Of a DNA stretch of 64,000 bases, positions 41,547 through 55,500 are shown piece by piece; position 1 is the stretch's first letter; each line of letters starts with the position of its first letter. The DNA comes from Acanthochromis polyacanthus. Taxonomy: Eukaryota > Chordata > Actinopteri > Pomacentridae. The stretch covers positions 14,579,876-14,643,875 of the forward strand of contig NC_067115.1 of NCBI RefSeq assembly GCF_021347895.1, written 5' to 3'. The position numbers and the translations under genes were made by a program. Below the pieces are notes generated by a model. It was given only the letters and a program-made list of their open reading frames with translations, made no database searches and was not told the origin of the DNA.

Positions 41547-44500
41547 GGTGTATCAGGATGGAGCTGAGCTGCATCAGACTAATTCTTCTCTGCTGGCCTC
41601 CCTCTCCTCCACCTGCGCTGACTTCAGACAGCTGGGCAGTCTCACTACATCGCCTCAGCATGTTCCTGTCACCCGTCTCACATCAGTGCAGATGAAGGAA
41701 AGAATTGAAGCAGAGGAGGATTATTGAGTCTATAAACAGGCAAGCCCTTGAGCAAGGTTACATAGGGTTCTTATTGTCACTAAAAGCCAGGAAATGTCAA
41801 AGAATTTGAAAAAAAATCTTGAAAAATGCACAAAACACTTCAGAAAAATCTGCAATTTTGTTTGGTTTTCATTTAAATCAGTCAAATTTTCTGTGTAGAG
41901 TTTTACCGCTGGTTGTTTGCCTAAATTGTGGCATTAAAGTTAGATGTGTCAACAAAAGCTCTAAAATGTACGTTTGATATGTATTTTTAGATTGGTTATA
42001 AAAATTCCATTGTTCTGATTCACACATGATTTTACCTGCTGGTTTCAGTGGCTGCAGAGAAGCTCCATCTTGTTCTACCTCGCCAAGAACTTTTTCAGAA
42101 AAGTACTATAGAAAAATATATATTATACAATGGTGGTAACTGTATTTCTACTGTTTTGTACTGTGTTGTCATTCACATGAGGTCCAAGGTGTATTCTCTG
42201 TGTGTGAATTGTTATATATCAGGAATTCTGTGAAATTCTGTGGCGCGTGTTCGTTTTGGTATCGCTATATTTAGTTAGCTGTATTTTTTTCTACGGCCTC
42301 TTCACTTTCGATGTCTCGCTTTCTCTTAAACTTATTCTTTCTCTGTCCTTCCATTTTTTCAATTCCAACTGGCTTCCTTTATTACATACAGTACTTCCTG
42401 GATTTTACAGAACGACGGGGAAGAGCAATTGATATTTACAAAAAAAGAAGAAACAAAATGCAACATATAAAGGAAAAAGAAGCAAAGTTATTCAAGTTAC
42501 CGACTTTAGTGTGTGAGAATTTTCAGGGAAATGGTCGTTTGAACACCAGAGCTGAATGAAGATAAACACTGTCTTCTGTCTGTTTGCGTTCCGCTCAAAA
42601 GTTTATTCATTAAATTTGGAAGGGCAAGTGCCTTGGTCTCCTAATTATATGCACCAAGAAGAAGTCAAGAGGACATGAGGAATTGTGGAAGGATGGCGGA
42701 GATTCAGTGCAGGTGTTTACCTGTGCTTAATCGTAAACACCGACCCATCAGGAATTAGGTCGTAGCAGCATTTAACTGTCGCTGTGCGTTGTTGTACGAG
42801 CTGTGTAGTCGCCATCAGGATTATTCATAATAATAATAACACTCATTTATGTGACTCGGCAGTTCATTTACTTAAAAAAAAAAAAGCGAAAGGATGTGCA
42901 AAACAGCAGCTTCTATTAATTCTCATTTTTATGTGCACAGATAGAAAGTTGATGTTCAGTTATGACGAAAAAGTCCATAAATCTTTTTATTTGGTTCAAA
43001 TGGAAACAAATTTGATTGGCTGCTGACTCAAAAATTAGGTTACAGCTCAAATCACATCACTTTATGTTGCATTCCTTTTGCTTTTAACCACAAAATGTGA
43101 TCACTGACAGTATGTTCAACAAAGATATTTCTCTGAATTTCCAGTCACACAAATGGGCTGTCATTTCATGCGGGCTTTACCATAAAAGTAGTCTTATGTG
43201 GTGTTCTGTACTCAAGAATCTTTGTCTACGTATGGTGGAGTCTGGAATTTTATAAGACAATTATCTTTGCATTGTTTGTAACGACATGTAAAAAAGGTAT
43301 AATGAAATCTGTTTGATATACAGTATCTCTCTATTTTGCAATTGTACCAAAAGTGGCTTAACTACTGAATAGCTTTGTTTTTTCTCTAGTGACTAGGCAC
43401 GTGTGTGTAACCGTGAACTAGCGTGTGGTGTGCTGTGTAGGTATGTGACGAGGTAATATAACGTCACTATTTCATGGATATGACTTTGATCCGCGTTTGA
43501 TTTCAGGCCGAAGCGGGTGATGACACAGTTGGTAACTGCACTCTTTCTCTCATCATAAAATCTTTGTCCTCCCGGCCCCATCACTCAGCTCCAGTGCGGC
43601 AGACGTGTTGGATCGTTTGTTAAACTGCACTTATGAGTTATGTTTTTGAAGAAGTTCACTTTGGCTGACCCATTTTACATACTTCTGAACAGGCGTTTGC
43701 GTCTTTATTTTGGTCCTTGCAGCGCTCACGGTGTTCATTGTCGCAGATAAACTGGCCGATGAGATGAGGAAGTGTTTTGGTTAACCTCACAGGCTTTGTT
43801 GTTTTGTGTATTCAGGTCATCTGGCAAGGTGACCAGAGAAGGGAAACTCAACCATAGGCCTCTATGGCTGCATCACGCCCACTCCTATAACTTATTTTTG
43901 TCGCGAGTGATGAAGATGTTTTGTTTTTTGCTGTGTATATTTAGTGTTGTTCATGTTGTATTTGTTTGTTAACTCTTCTGGAGGTGTCAGGGAAGTGAAA
44001 TAACATTTGTATATGGTCTTTTATGAAGTGTAAAAATGTTTTGTTATTTAATGGTCTATCAAAGAGTGAGGTTTACGTGGGAGTACAATTGCCTCAAACA
44101 TTTTTTAACCTGATTTAAAGTTAGTCATTTACTGAAATAGGAGCAATTTGCATAATAAAAGCTTTGCAGACATGCAGCCTTTTACCTGAAACCGCTACTT
44201 CTCCACTGTGAAGAAAAATGGGTTAGCTAGCCTACTGCTGTGCAGTTACTAAGATTAGTAAGGTGTTGTCATCTCTACAGAACATTAATATAAAACAGAA
44301 TTTGAAAACACATGGGTAGATAAGTGGGTTTGAGATTTAAAAATATTGTTTGTCCATAATCTTTACATTGGTAACCGTTTAGTTAAACAAGAGAACGTCA
44401 CATAACTTATCACAGGAGTATACCCAGAGGTATTCAGCTACAAGCAGTTTTAGGTATTACACCCAGTATATGTATGTGTTTGCTTCATAACTAAAAAAAA

Positions 44501-46460
44501 ACCACGTCCTGTTTTGTATGGGCTGAATGCCACTATTGGTATTTTAAAATATATTTTCTTTCTCTCTCTGTCACTCTGTTGCTTCTGTCTGTTTCTTTAT
44601 TGAAAGATGTTTTTCTGTTGTTCACTGGCTGATCCTGTGTGGTCGCTTAGATATATAATAGGAAGAAACACGACTTGTGTTGAGACTAGGTTGTGTCAAA
44701 CTGTACGACTGTATGTGCCACTGTCGAACAATATGTTTAATCCTACTCTGTATTTTTTATGCTCCTCTACTTTAAAAAAGGATGCATACTGTGTAAACGT
44801 AAACGTGTCAACATGGTGGCTGCTGTTAAATAGACATATCTAATTATGCAAACTGTGTAGGGCAAAATTAGAACTCCTGCCGCACAGGAGCAGTGATGCT
44901 ATTGTAGTCGTTTTGTCAAGTTGTCTGTTTTATAATTGCAGGTACAATGTGATGTGACAAGGTTAAAGAGCTAATATACAGTGTGTTTAGCATTTTATGC
45001 CCGGTTATAAATGCCAGTGCCAGTTTGCCTCTGTTTAAATTTGGCTTATGTGTTGTGGCTTACCCAGTTTCACTCAACAGTTAACTGTGAAAACATCAAA
45101 TCATCTAGTGTTTTTAGTTTAATTCATTTCCAACTGAATGCAAACTACAATGTAGCTGTCACGTAAGGCCTCCAGTCGAGCCGAAGAATTGGGATTTTTG
45201 TCTTCCAGACTTTTTAGTGGTGTGAAGCGGTGTGTACACAAATGAGGCCGAACATTACAGAAGTTTAATCCTGATTTTCCCTCAGCAGACACGATCAGCT
45301 GACGGCACTGACCTTCAGTGATGATCAGACAGGGCAGCTTGGTGGCTTTCCATAACACATTTTATGAGCTTTAAGACATGCTGACCTTATTTTCCGCTGC
45401 CTGTGAAGGGGTCATACCCCCTCTTATGATAAGGCATTTCATCACAAACCCGAGCAACCACTTAAACCGCTTCCATAAATATTTTACAGAGGCAGAAGGA
45501 GTGGTGGAGACACGTCTGATAAAACCTACTTAACTTGTCCGATCCCTTCTTACAAATGGTCTGTGAGTTAATTCAGCAGCCTACCAGGCCCGTCCTCACA
45601 ACACCTTAGAAGACACAAATCATTAACTCCTTATCTTGCTGCTTGGCCAATCGGTATGCAGCCATTCAGTTGTTTTCCCGTCTAGTGAATCACACCACTG
45701 GACTCTAAAAGCCCTTTCACCCACTGCTGATCCAGATCGATGAGAGTAAATGAACCAAGGATTCCTTTGATCGTTTGTTTGGTGTTTCATCAATAATGTT
45801 AGTTTTGCCTCCCAAGTTACCCCATCTGCTGCTCCCTCTGCCGCTCACATCGGCTGTACGACGTCTAGTGAAAAATAATCTCACACAGAGTTCAGGTATC
45901 ACATCACATTAGCTGATTTTTGTTGTTGTTGTTGTTACTGTGACAGTCTTCCTCTTTAATTTTACTCTTGATGACATTATTTTTTCAAACCACTTTGTCC
46001 ACTGGTGAGCATTCAGCCAGGTCGCTCATGAGAGCTGGGATTTTTTCTTTGTGTTTCTCGAAGTATATAATGGTCAGTTTAAAGCTATAGAAAAGTAGTG
46101 AGTTTGTGTGAATATGGTGTAACCTATTCAGAAAAGCCCTTGTAATAGGAAATTCTGTGTTTTGTAATATTTCTGTATGGGGTGTAATAAATTATTCTAC
46201 GACAGTACTTTCTATGGGAAAATACTTAAAATGTGACAGTCTTTGTAAGTATTTATCTTCAACTAAATTATTGTTCTTTTTTTGCAATTTGTAGATAGTG
46301 ATGATGACAAGGTATTGGTAATCATGAAATTAACTGTTTCATCATCGGGTCCGATGCATCTTTTAATTTATTGATGTATATACTGTACGTTTGTTGATAA
46401 ACAGCTTACTTTATTTTGTATATGACCAATAAACATGTTTAAAATGTAGAATTGTGTGTT
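41547..46460 (+). other. mafg: mafg 3'UTR, about 4.9 kb
   Basis: The 4.9 kb after the mafg stop has no convincing ORF and is unusually free of recognisable repeats compared with the rest of the window. AATAAA at 46428-46433 with a GT-rich tail, and a second AATAAA at 46467-46472, are the likely poly(A) signals. Mammalian MAFG mRNAs also have 3'UTRs of several kb. The assignment is inferred. Confidence 0.55.
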
Positions 46461-47178
46461 TTGTGTAATAAAGGAATATTTGTGTAGAATTTTCATAGTT
46501 TTAATAATTTTAAAATAAATATTATTGATACCTGTCATCATGAATAAGACGCTAAGATTAAATTGAAATCCTTATTTTAAGCACATGCCTGCTGCATTTA
46601 AAATAGGTTCAAGAAAGGAATAGAATTTGCACCATGTTTTAGTGGATATATTTTACTTTTTTTAATAAAAAATTTGGGAATATGATAGCCATTTTTGTGA
46701 AGAATGCTCAGCACGGAGCTTGAGCAGATGAAAGAAACTTCCTTATATATTTGTAAAAACCTTTTGTAGTATCAAATCTGTTGTGATTCAAATTAGCACT
46801 AAGTGTGAAGCATTTCCATATGCAAATAAAAGAATGAAACATTAACAGCAATTTTTGCTGCAAGACTCAAACCTATTTTTGCTCTTTAACTCACCTGCTA
46901 AACAAAAGACTCGCCAAAGATAAATGCCATTTTTAAATTTCACACATTTACGTGTGATATGCATTGCAGGGCTTTGAATAAATGTGTCACAAATCAGAAG
47001 TATGACACCATTCAAACATGTAACAGACAACACACAGCAATCGTTGCATTGGATTGCAATAACTGCTGAAAAAACTCATGTTTTTTCTTGCTATAAGAAG
47101 TCAAAACCTTCATTTGAAGCTTTTCTCTCAAGCAGAAAGACCTACATGTAGTTTTAAATGAAGAGTAGCTTGTGTATG

Positions 47179-48672
<1,494 letters not shown>

Positions 48673-49329
48673 TGTGTGTAGCTTTGAAGTCGTGGATACT
48701 GTGGCAAATACAGGAGTGAGGGGCTAATCAATCACCAGATATATAAATCAATAAATAGGTCTCAGAGAACAAATGATAATTTAATGGAAAATATATTTTC
48801 AAAAACATCCACATACATAGTAGTAATTTTTGAATATCTTTTGTGGTGTGCCGCGAGGTCAAGCGCTACAGAACAATAACATTTGTTTGTGTCTTTTCAG
48901 CCAGTCAGGCCTGTAGATGGCAGTATCAAGTTATCTTCAGCTCCTTCCTCTTTGACAAATAAAAGCATTGTAAAAAAGAACAACAACAACAAAAGAACAA
49001 AAAACGAGGCACTGTCTCCATTAATTATACAAGCGTCACGACAATAGTGTTGACAAAGACAAGGTGGTTTAATTTTGTAGGTAATGTTATGTATTTCCGA
49101 GTTTTTCCGTTACAAAATAGAGCGTTTTGGTTGAATCCCCCTCGAATTCCACTCCGGATTTTCCGGGCGTCTCTACAACTGTCACCGTCCGTCGCTCCGG
49201 GAGCAGAGGCGGGTAAAAACGTAAACACTGATCCATCCTGCTGGAGACTTTTTGTCAGTCAGTTAACTGGACTTCACCGTGTTACATTTTTTTTTTTTTA
49301 GATAAAAGTGACACTGTAGAGCTGTTTTG

Positions 49330-49545
49330 GTATTGCTACTTTTGACTCTTTAATGTGTTCTGAGCTCAGCAGTTTGGTTTTAAACGCGAAGCTAACTCTC
49401 GATAGCAGACGTTATGCTAGCAAAGTTAGCTCAGTTAGCTAGCTAGTGTTACACCTCGGTTGCTAACGTTAGCAAACGTTTACTTATTAATGTTAGTTAG
49501 CCACTTAACTGCCCGGCGTTGCTGCCTACCGTGTCCTGATGCAGC
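49330..49545 (+). promoter_or_regulatory. ccp110: ccp110 promoter/5'UTR region
   Basis: A moderately CpG-containing segment directly upstream of the CP110 start codon. It includes a perfect 16-bp palindrome TTGCTAACGTTAGCAA (49460-49475), loosely like an RFX X-box but also like GCTAACGTTAGC strings common in fish genomes. No TATA box is evident. The transcription start is not determinable. Confidence 0.4.
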
Positions 49546-52500
49546 ATGATGGAGGACTATGACAAGTTTGTACAGCATCGTCTTTCTCAACTGAGGAAAA
49601 ATGAGGAGGAAGAGCGCAGACCTTCATCTGCATCCTCTCTCATCCGCTTCTGTGGACGACCCATCCTTCCTCCCCTGGTATTTCATTTTTTTAATAACCA
49701 TCATTATGCCTAATAATGTTTGCAGAAGTGGAGAAAACCTGAGATGTTGTGTCTATTTGTTGTATAGGTAAATGCACCATGCTAGTAGAGTTTCTGAAAT
49801 ACTGCTGTAACAATTGGTCAGCTTAAAATTTACAGTTCGATTATTCATGGGAAATACTCTACGTTCTTCTAGCTGGTCAGATGTAAAGTTTGCTGCTTTC
49901 CCAGTTATACATCGTCATAAATCGCATTTATCAGAGTTTATATACACTAGAAAGGCATGCAAACAGCCTTCTTTTGTGATCCATTTTTATTGTTCTGGTT
50001 AGACAAGGGTTGTATTTAGCCAAAAAGGTTTTGAACTGTTTAACTTGTGGCACATTCTCAACCATCAAATTGCCCCTCATCAGATCAGATAGTGTGGCCA
50101 CTACTGAGATACTCATTGACCACTGATTGTAAAAGATGACTTTATATAATATAATATTTTCCTACAGCATGGAACAAGAGACAGTCTGTCACATGATGCT
50201 CTGGATTAACATGTCCAGCAACATGAGCATGTTCCCTAAAATGTCCACCAACTTTACTAATTCTTTTAACAACAGTGGCACAACATCAACAACCGTAGCA
50301 CTCTGTGATGCAAATGGTGGACACACTGACTTGCAAGTTCAGGTCTATGAGCCCACTCTATCTGCTCATTATCATTTCCAACATTGTGTTTTTGGTTGTT
50401 TCATGATGTCCAGTCTTTTGTAGACGTGTGGATTGGAGCAAAAAAACAAAACAAAACAGAATGGATCTAACTAAATGCAACATGCTGCATTTATATTTTC
50501 GTTCAGTACATCTAGGACTGTGTTTGGGTGGGAGCTTTTTTCACTGACCTGGACTCACTTCTAGCAACAACTGTTTGTTCGAGTATCTGACATCAAAACG
50601 TCACACAACAGTTCCTTCAACTGTGAATACTATGGTCAAAGTTGAATGTAGGGAATCTTTTATCCAGGAGTTCGCAGCACATAGATCAGCTTGAGTCAAG
50701 CCTGTCCAATTTAAAGTTACAGGATCTCGGACCTGGAATTAACAGGGAAAGAAAACTTGGACAAGCACCGCCAAACTTTTTAAAGCTGGCGATAAGTTCT
50801 CTGAGCAAATTAATATAGTCACCATATGCGGCAGGGTCAAAACAATTGTCACTGCTGGGAGGACAAGCAGAGGGAGGATGATGATGATCCCAAGGATGGG
50901 GAGTACAGGGACTGACCAATAAGTCAGTCATTCAACTACTACAAAGACAAAAATGCTCAAAGATGCAGGACCTGAACTAAGCATCAGTGAAAGCAAATAA
51001 TGTTCTCCTCATTGTTATAAATTATACATTTTATGCTGTTGCTCAGACATTGATCAATCAAAAAAACAGGAACTAGGCAAAATAGACTATAAAAGGATGT
51101 GTGCTGTTTTCCAGCTGACATACTGAACACTATGGTTGTGTGGCCAGGAACACAGACACACCAGAAGTATCTATTTCAACTGTGGTTTATTGTAGAAGTA
51201 AACTTGTTGCAGGGCAGTAGAGGCTGATACAAATCAATATGGGTTTTATATTTAAAGAGAAGAATATGTGCCATATATTATCACTTTTCAATAATCTTAA
51301 TCCACTGGGAGCAAATGACTGACTGTTCTACTACTGGAATAGTTTAGCACAACATACAGCAGCTGTAATTATTGTAGTTTAAATGCCTCAAGCAGAGTAA
51401 GCAAAGTACTGCAAACACGTGTACTTACAACAAAGGAGCTTACATTTTCACTGAGACAAACAATTTTTGCCATTAGCGAGCCCAGGCTTCTGCTGCAGGT
51501 AAATGAGAATGTCTTATACCTGAACTTAGCCCCATATTTGTACGCTCTGATCAGGTCAGTGTCCTGCTCTTTCTGGCTCTTCCAGACAGCAAAGATAATA
51601 ACAAACAGAGAGAAAAAAAAATTAAACCAGCATTACTTTCAGCCATGTTTTGAAATATGTCATGACAACCCGTGTCTGTTTTGTAATGATAACAGCTTTC
51701 AGGCAAACAGAGAGTGGAGATGCAGCGACACAGAGATGAAGCACAGAAAGCTGCCGTCCACAGAAAGTTGAAAGATGATCCTAGAATGGCCTACGTGCAA
51801 ACTATTCTGCACAGCGTCCAGGTATTTTAAGTTCTGGCTTATCAGCTGCTATCTTTGCAACCTGGAAGTGTGCACGTGTTTGTATTCTTTATATGAGAGC
51901 AGCTTTGATTAAGAATTACAGAGCACCAATTACCGTTAAAGCACAAAATGCAGTGTTTTAAATCAACAGTGTGATCTTCTGAGTTTGCTTTTTTTAATGT
52001 AGTGTATTATGATGTCATACAAGGTTGTGAACTAATTACAAAAACATTTTCACTAATTTAATGATCTTTTTATTGTTTAAACTGCAGCTGAGGAAGACGC
52101 CAACACTGGAGGAGTTGCTTCAGGAATCGGAGAATAACACAAGAGCTTCATTATCCCACGACATCAGCAGTGGATCAGTGTCTCAGACTAATTCTTTTGT
52201 TGGTCTTTCGCCACTAACTGTAAGAGAAGTGAAAGATGGCATTTCTCTTCCTCCGCTGACATCAACAACGTATAGTGCCTTTTTTGCTTCAAATGTGACA
52301 TCTCAGCAAATTTTCCATGATCGATGCCTTAATGACCAAGTTGACAGCCAACAAGGATCGCCAAGTTCCTTTAACGGTGCTATCCACCACTCACTATCCT
52401 CAGGTTATGTGACCTATGAGAACGTAGGAAACACTACGACCTCGGGAAAGATCAGCAACTCGGAGGAAGTTTATAACTTGGGTGGATTTTTTCTTCATAA

Positions 52501-55500
52501 CACCTCAAATACAATCGCCAAGATGCCGGATATTATCAGCCACCCTCCCATAGATGGACAGGAGCTCGAGAGAAGTGGACTCGAATTATCCTTTTGTAAT
52601 AACTTAACAGATGTAAAAGACATTTGTTGCACCTCGTTTCAGGAGGATTCAGTCACTTCTGAGCACTTATCGGCAGAAAAACCTGAAAGTAGTCACCTGG
52701 ACAGTGTAGAGCATGAAGATAACATACTCTTTAATGCAACACTGGACTCTGACAAAGATGAAATTGTGGACATAAATGAGGGATCTGTCTCTTTGTTAGA
52801 AAAAAGTGGCTTTTCAGACAATCCATCACAGGTGTTAAGCACTCATCACTGTCCAGCAGCAGAACTGAACATTCAGCATGACTCCAGTGAAGCCGAACCA
52901 GCAGACACCCAGGTAGACGAAGCAGACTCGCAGCCATCCGAAGAGCCTTATCGTCTGAGCCTCCAGACCTTGCTGAAGAAATCTCAGGAGTATCGACGGC
53001 GCCAGCGGATGCTTAGGAACCAAGCCAAAAACACTAAAATCCAGGAGAGAACCCAAGAACAGCCAAGAGCAAGGGCGGAGGAGCAGAGCCTTTCTGATAA
53101 GGAGAATGACGAGTTTCTTTACAAGGGCACTGTGACCGCAGAGGCAAAGAAAACTAAAGAGAGGAAAGGCACTTTTATTCAATCTGTGGAAACATCACCA
53201 AAGAAATCCTGGGAGAGTGAAATGACTGAGAATGACTTCACTGGAAAAAAGACGAATGTTAAATCTGAAAGCGCACGTTTAACAGAAGATGTAAACACTA
53301 AGGAGCTGACTAATGTTGAAGAAGAAACAGCACTTAGAAATAATAAGCTGAACAGTTCACAGGAGGTTGTAACAAAGCCTAAACCAATCAGTGCCTTTAC
53401 CCAGCAACAGCCAACGTCAGCTGGAACCTCCCCTCTTCAAGATGCCTTTTATGTGACCACCTGTCCTACAGCTTTTTATAAAGGAGTGGGGAAATATCAC
53501 ACTGTCCCAGCCCCTACCTTCTGTAGGAGTCCTGTTCACTGCAAAACTAAAGGTAGTCCCAAAGATGGAGCAGTTGTTGATGAAAGGGCAGAGACTTCAG
53601 AAGGGAAATTTCTGTTCTTCAATGATGACCAGAAAGTTGAAGAAGCTAACCTCAGATATCAAAACGCTCACTTAGCAGTTCACTCGACTGTGAATCTCAT
53701 GGTCAAAGGGGATGTAACGAACGTCTTGGCCAAGAGTTCACAGCACATTGATCAACTGGAGTCCAACCTGTCCAGTCTAAAGGTCCTAATCTCAGACCTG
53801 GAGTTGACGGTGAAAGAAAAGTTGGACAATCGCAGCCAAACTGAGAGCAAAGCACAAAGTGAGTTAAGTTTTAAAGGCGTCAACCTTTCTGGGCAAATTG
53901 AACATTGTCATCAGAAGCAGCTGGGTCCAAATGATGGTGACTATTGGGAAGACAAGCAGAGGGATGATGATGGGGAGTTGCCAAGAAGGCATTTGTTCAA
54001 CAACTGTAAAACCATGCATGAACATTCAGGATCTGAACCAAGCACAAGTGGCACAGATGATGTTCCTGTCACAGTCCAGGAGAAAGTACCTGAGACAGTT
54101 AATTTCAGCGAGCTCAGACTGATCAAAACCTCAGCTACAGAGAGAGAAGAGGGCAATGAGGCAGGTAAAGAAAGACTAACCAAAAGTAACACACAGCACA
54201 GCGGTTGTAGAAAGCAGACGCCACCCGGTAAATGTATCTTTTCTGTAGCACAGCGGATGCGTATTCCTGATGTTTTCCGAAACACCCCACCTGAAAGCAC
54301 AGGTGCATTTGACACCTCGGTGCTCTCAGATGCCAGTAACCATCTTGTGCAAAAGAGGATTGAGATGGCAGTTGAAGGTCACGAATCTGTTAACTCACCA
54401 TCTCTCAATCAGTCATACGATGTGGACAGACCATCTGGCCTGTGGCTTCTCGAAGGGTCGGGATCTGACTTGGGCTCACAAGGTCGTCTTGTTCAGGAGA
54501 AGAATCTGACTCCAGAGAGTGAAGGTGAAGGTCAGGGAGGGATGTCCAAGGTCAAACGGAGACTGCTCATGCACATGACAGAGGTCACCCAGGAAAGGAG
54601 TACAGACAACATTAGAGGAGCAGGCTCTGTGGTCAGACCCAACTCCAGCACTCCTAGAGGTAAGGCCAAGACTTAAAACTGCAAGGTCAAAACTGATCCA
54701 CGCAGGGTGGAGGGTATGCAGTGTTTCACTCCTGTAAAATAGTACTGCAGGTGATTCTTTAATGTATCATGTAGGAAAAATTAGAGAAGCACATGATAGA
54801 AAGAAAACGCAGATCAGACAATGTATGATGAGTGCAAATGTGCTGAAGGAGATGAGACCTGCATATCTGCCCTTGATGGCACATCATTTAAAACCCTATA
54901 TTAGAATTGTACCTTTAATAGATTATTTTATTGTGTGACCGCATATTGTGTTTACTGTCTTCAGCTGCAATGCGTTGCTACGACAAGAAAGAACAACTAA
55001 AGCAGGTCCATGCTGCTCAGGTCAGAGCCCTGCAAGAAGAGCACAGGAAACAGCAGGAAGAACTACTACAGGTGAGACAGTGGAGATGGATTGGACAGCT
55101 AATCAAGTGTTCTTGATTTAAGGAAGCCAAGAAAATAGGTGGCATGTATCTAATGAGAGTGCAGCTATAGGCATGCCTGTTCAGGATAACATAACCAAGT
55201 TAAAGCCTAACATGGTGCTGTTTCAACAAAATCACTTTCTTCTACATGTCTTTTATAGAAATTTGCTTTAAAAAAAAGCTTTATTACAAATGGATTGTGT
55301 AAAAAGAAAAAATCCAAAAGATTCTGCACCTCTCAGCTGCCACTAACAGTCAACAAGTTTTCAAGGACTTCACGGGTAAACTGCAGAGTAGTAAAATATT
55401 AGTAGTATATAGAGCCACCATTATTCCTGCATAGCGCCTGTATGGCCTTTGAAAAAATCTTGGACATTTTAGCACATTTTTCATTTTAGCACATTTTTTT

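Noticed and set aside
45119..45358. 79-codon minus-strand ORF
   Set aside because: Lies in the predicted mafg 3'UTR with no recognisable motif.
51700..51774. Acceptor TTTCAG at 51702 for ccp110 exon 2
   Set aside because: It gives a frame that stops at TGA soon after; the acceptor AACAG at 51710 gives an open 37-codon exon similar to human CP110.
52061..52087. ATG at 52061 as the start of the 871-codon ccp110 ORF
   Set aside because: The first nine codons (MIFLLFKLQ) are intron sequence ending in the acceptor CTGCAG; the true exon starts at 52088 and joins exon 2 in phase.
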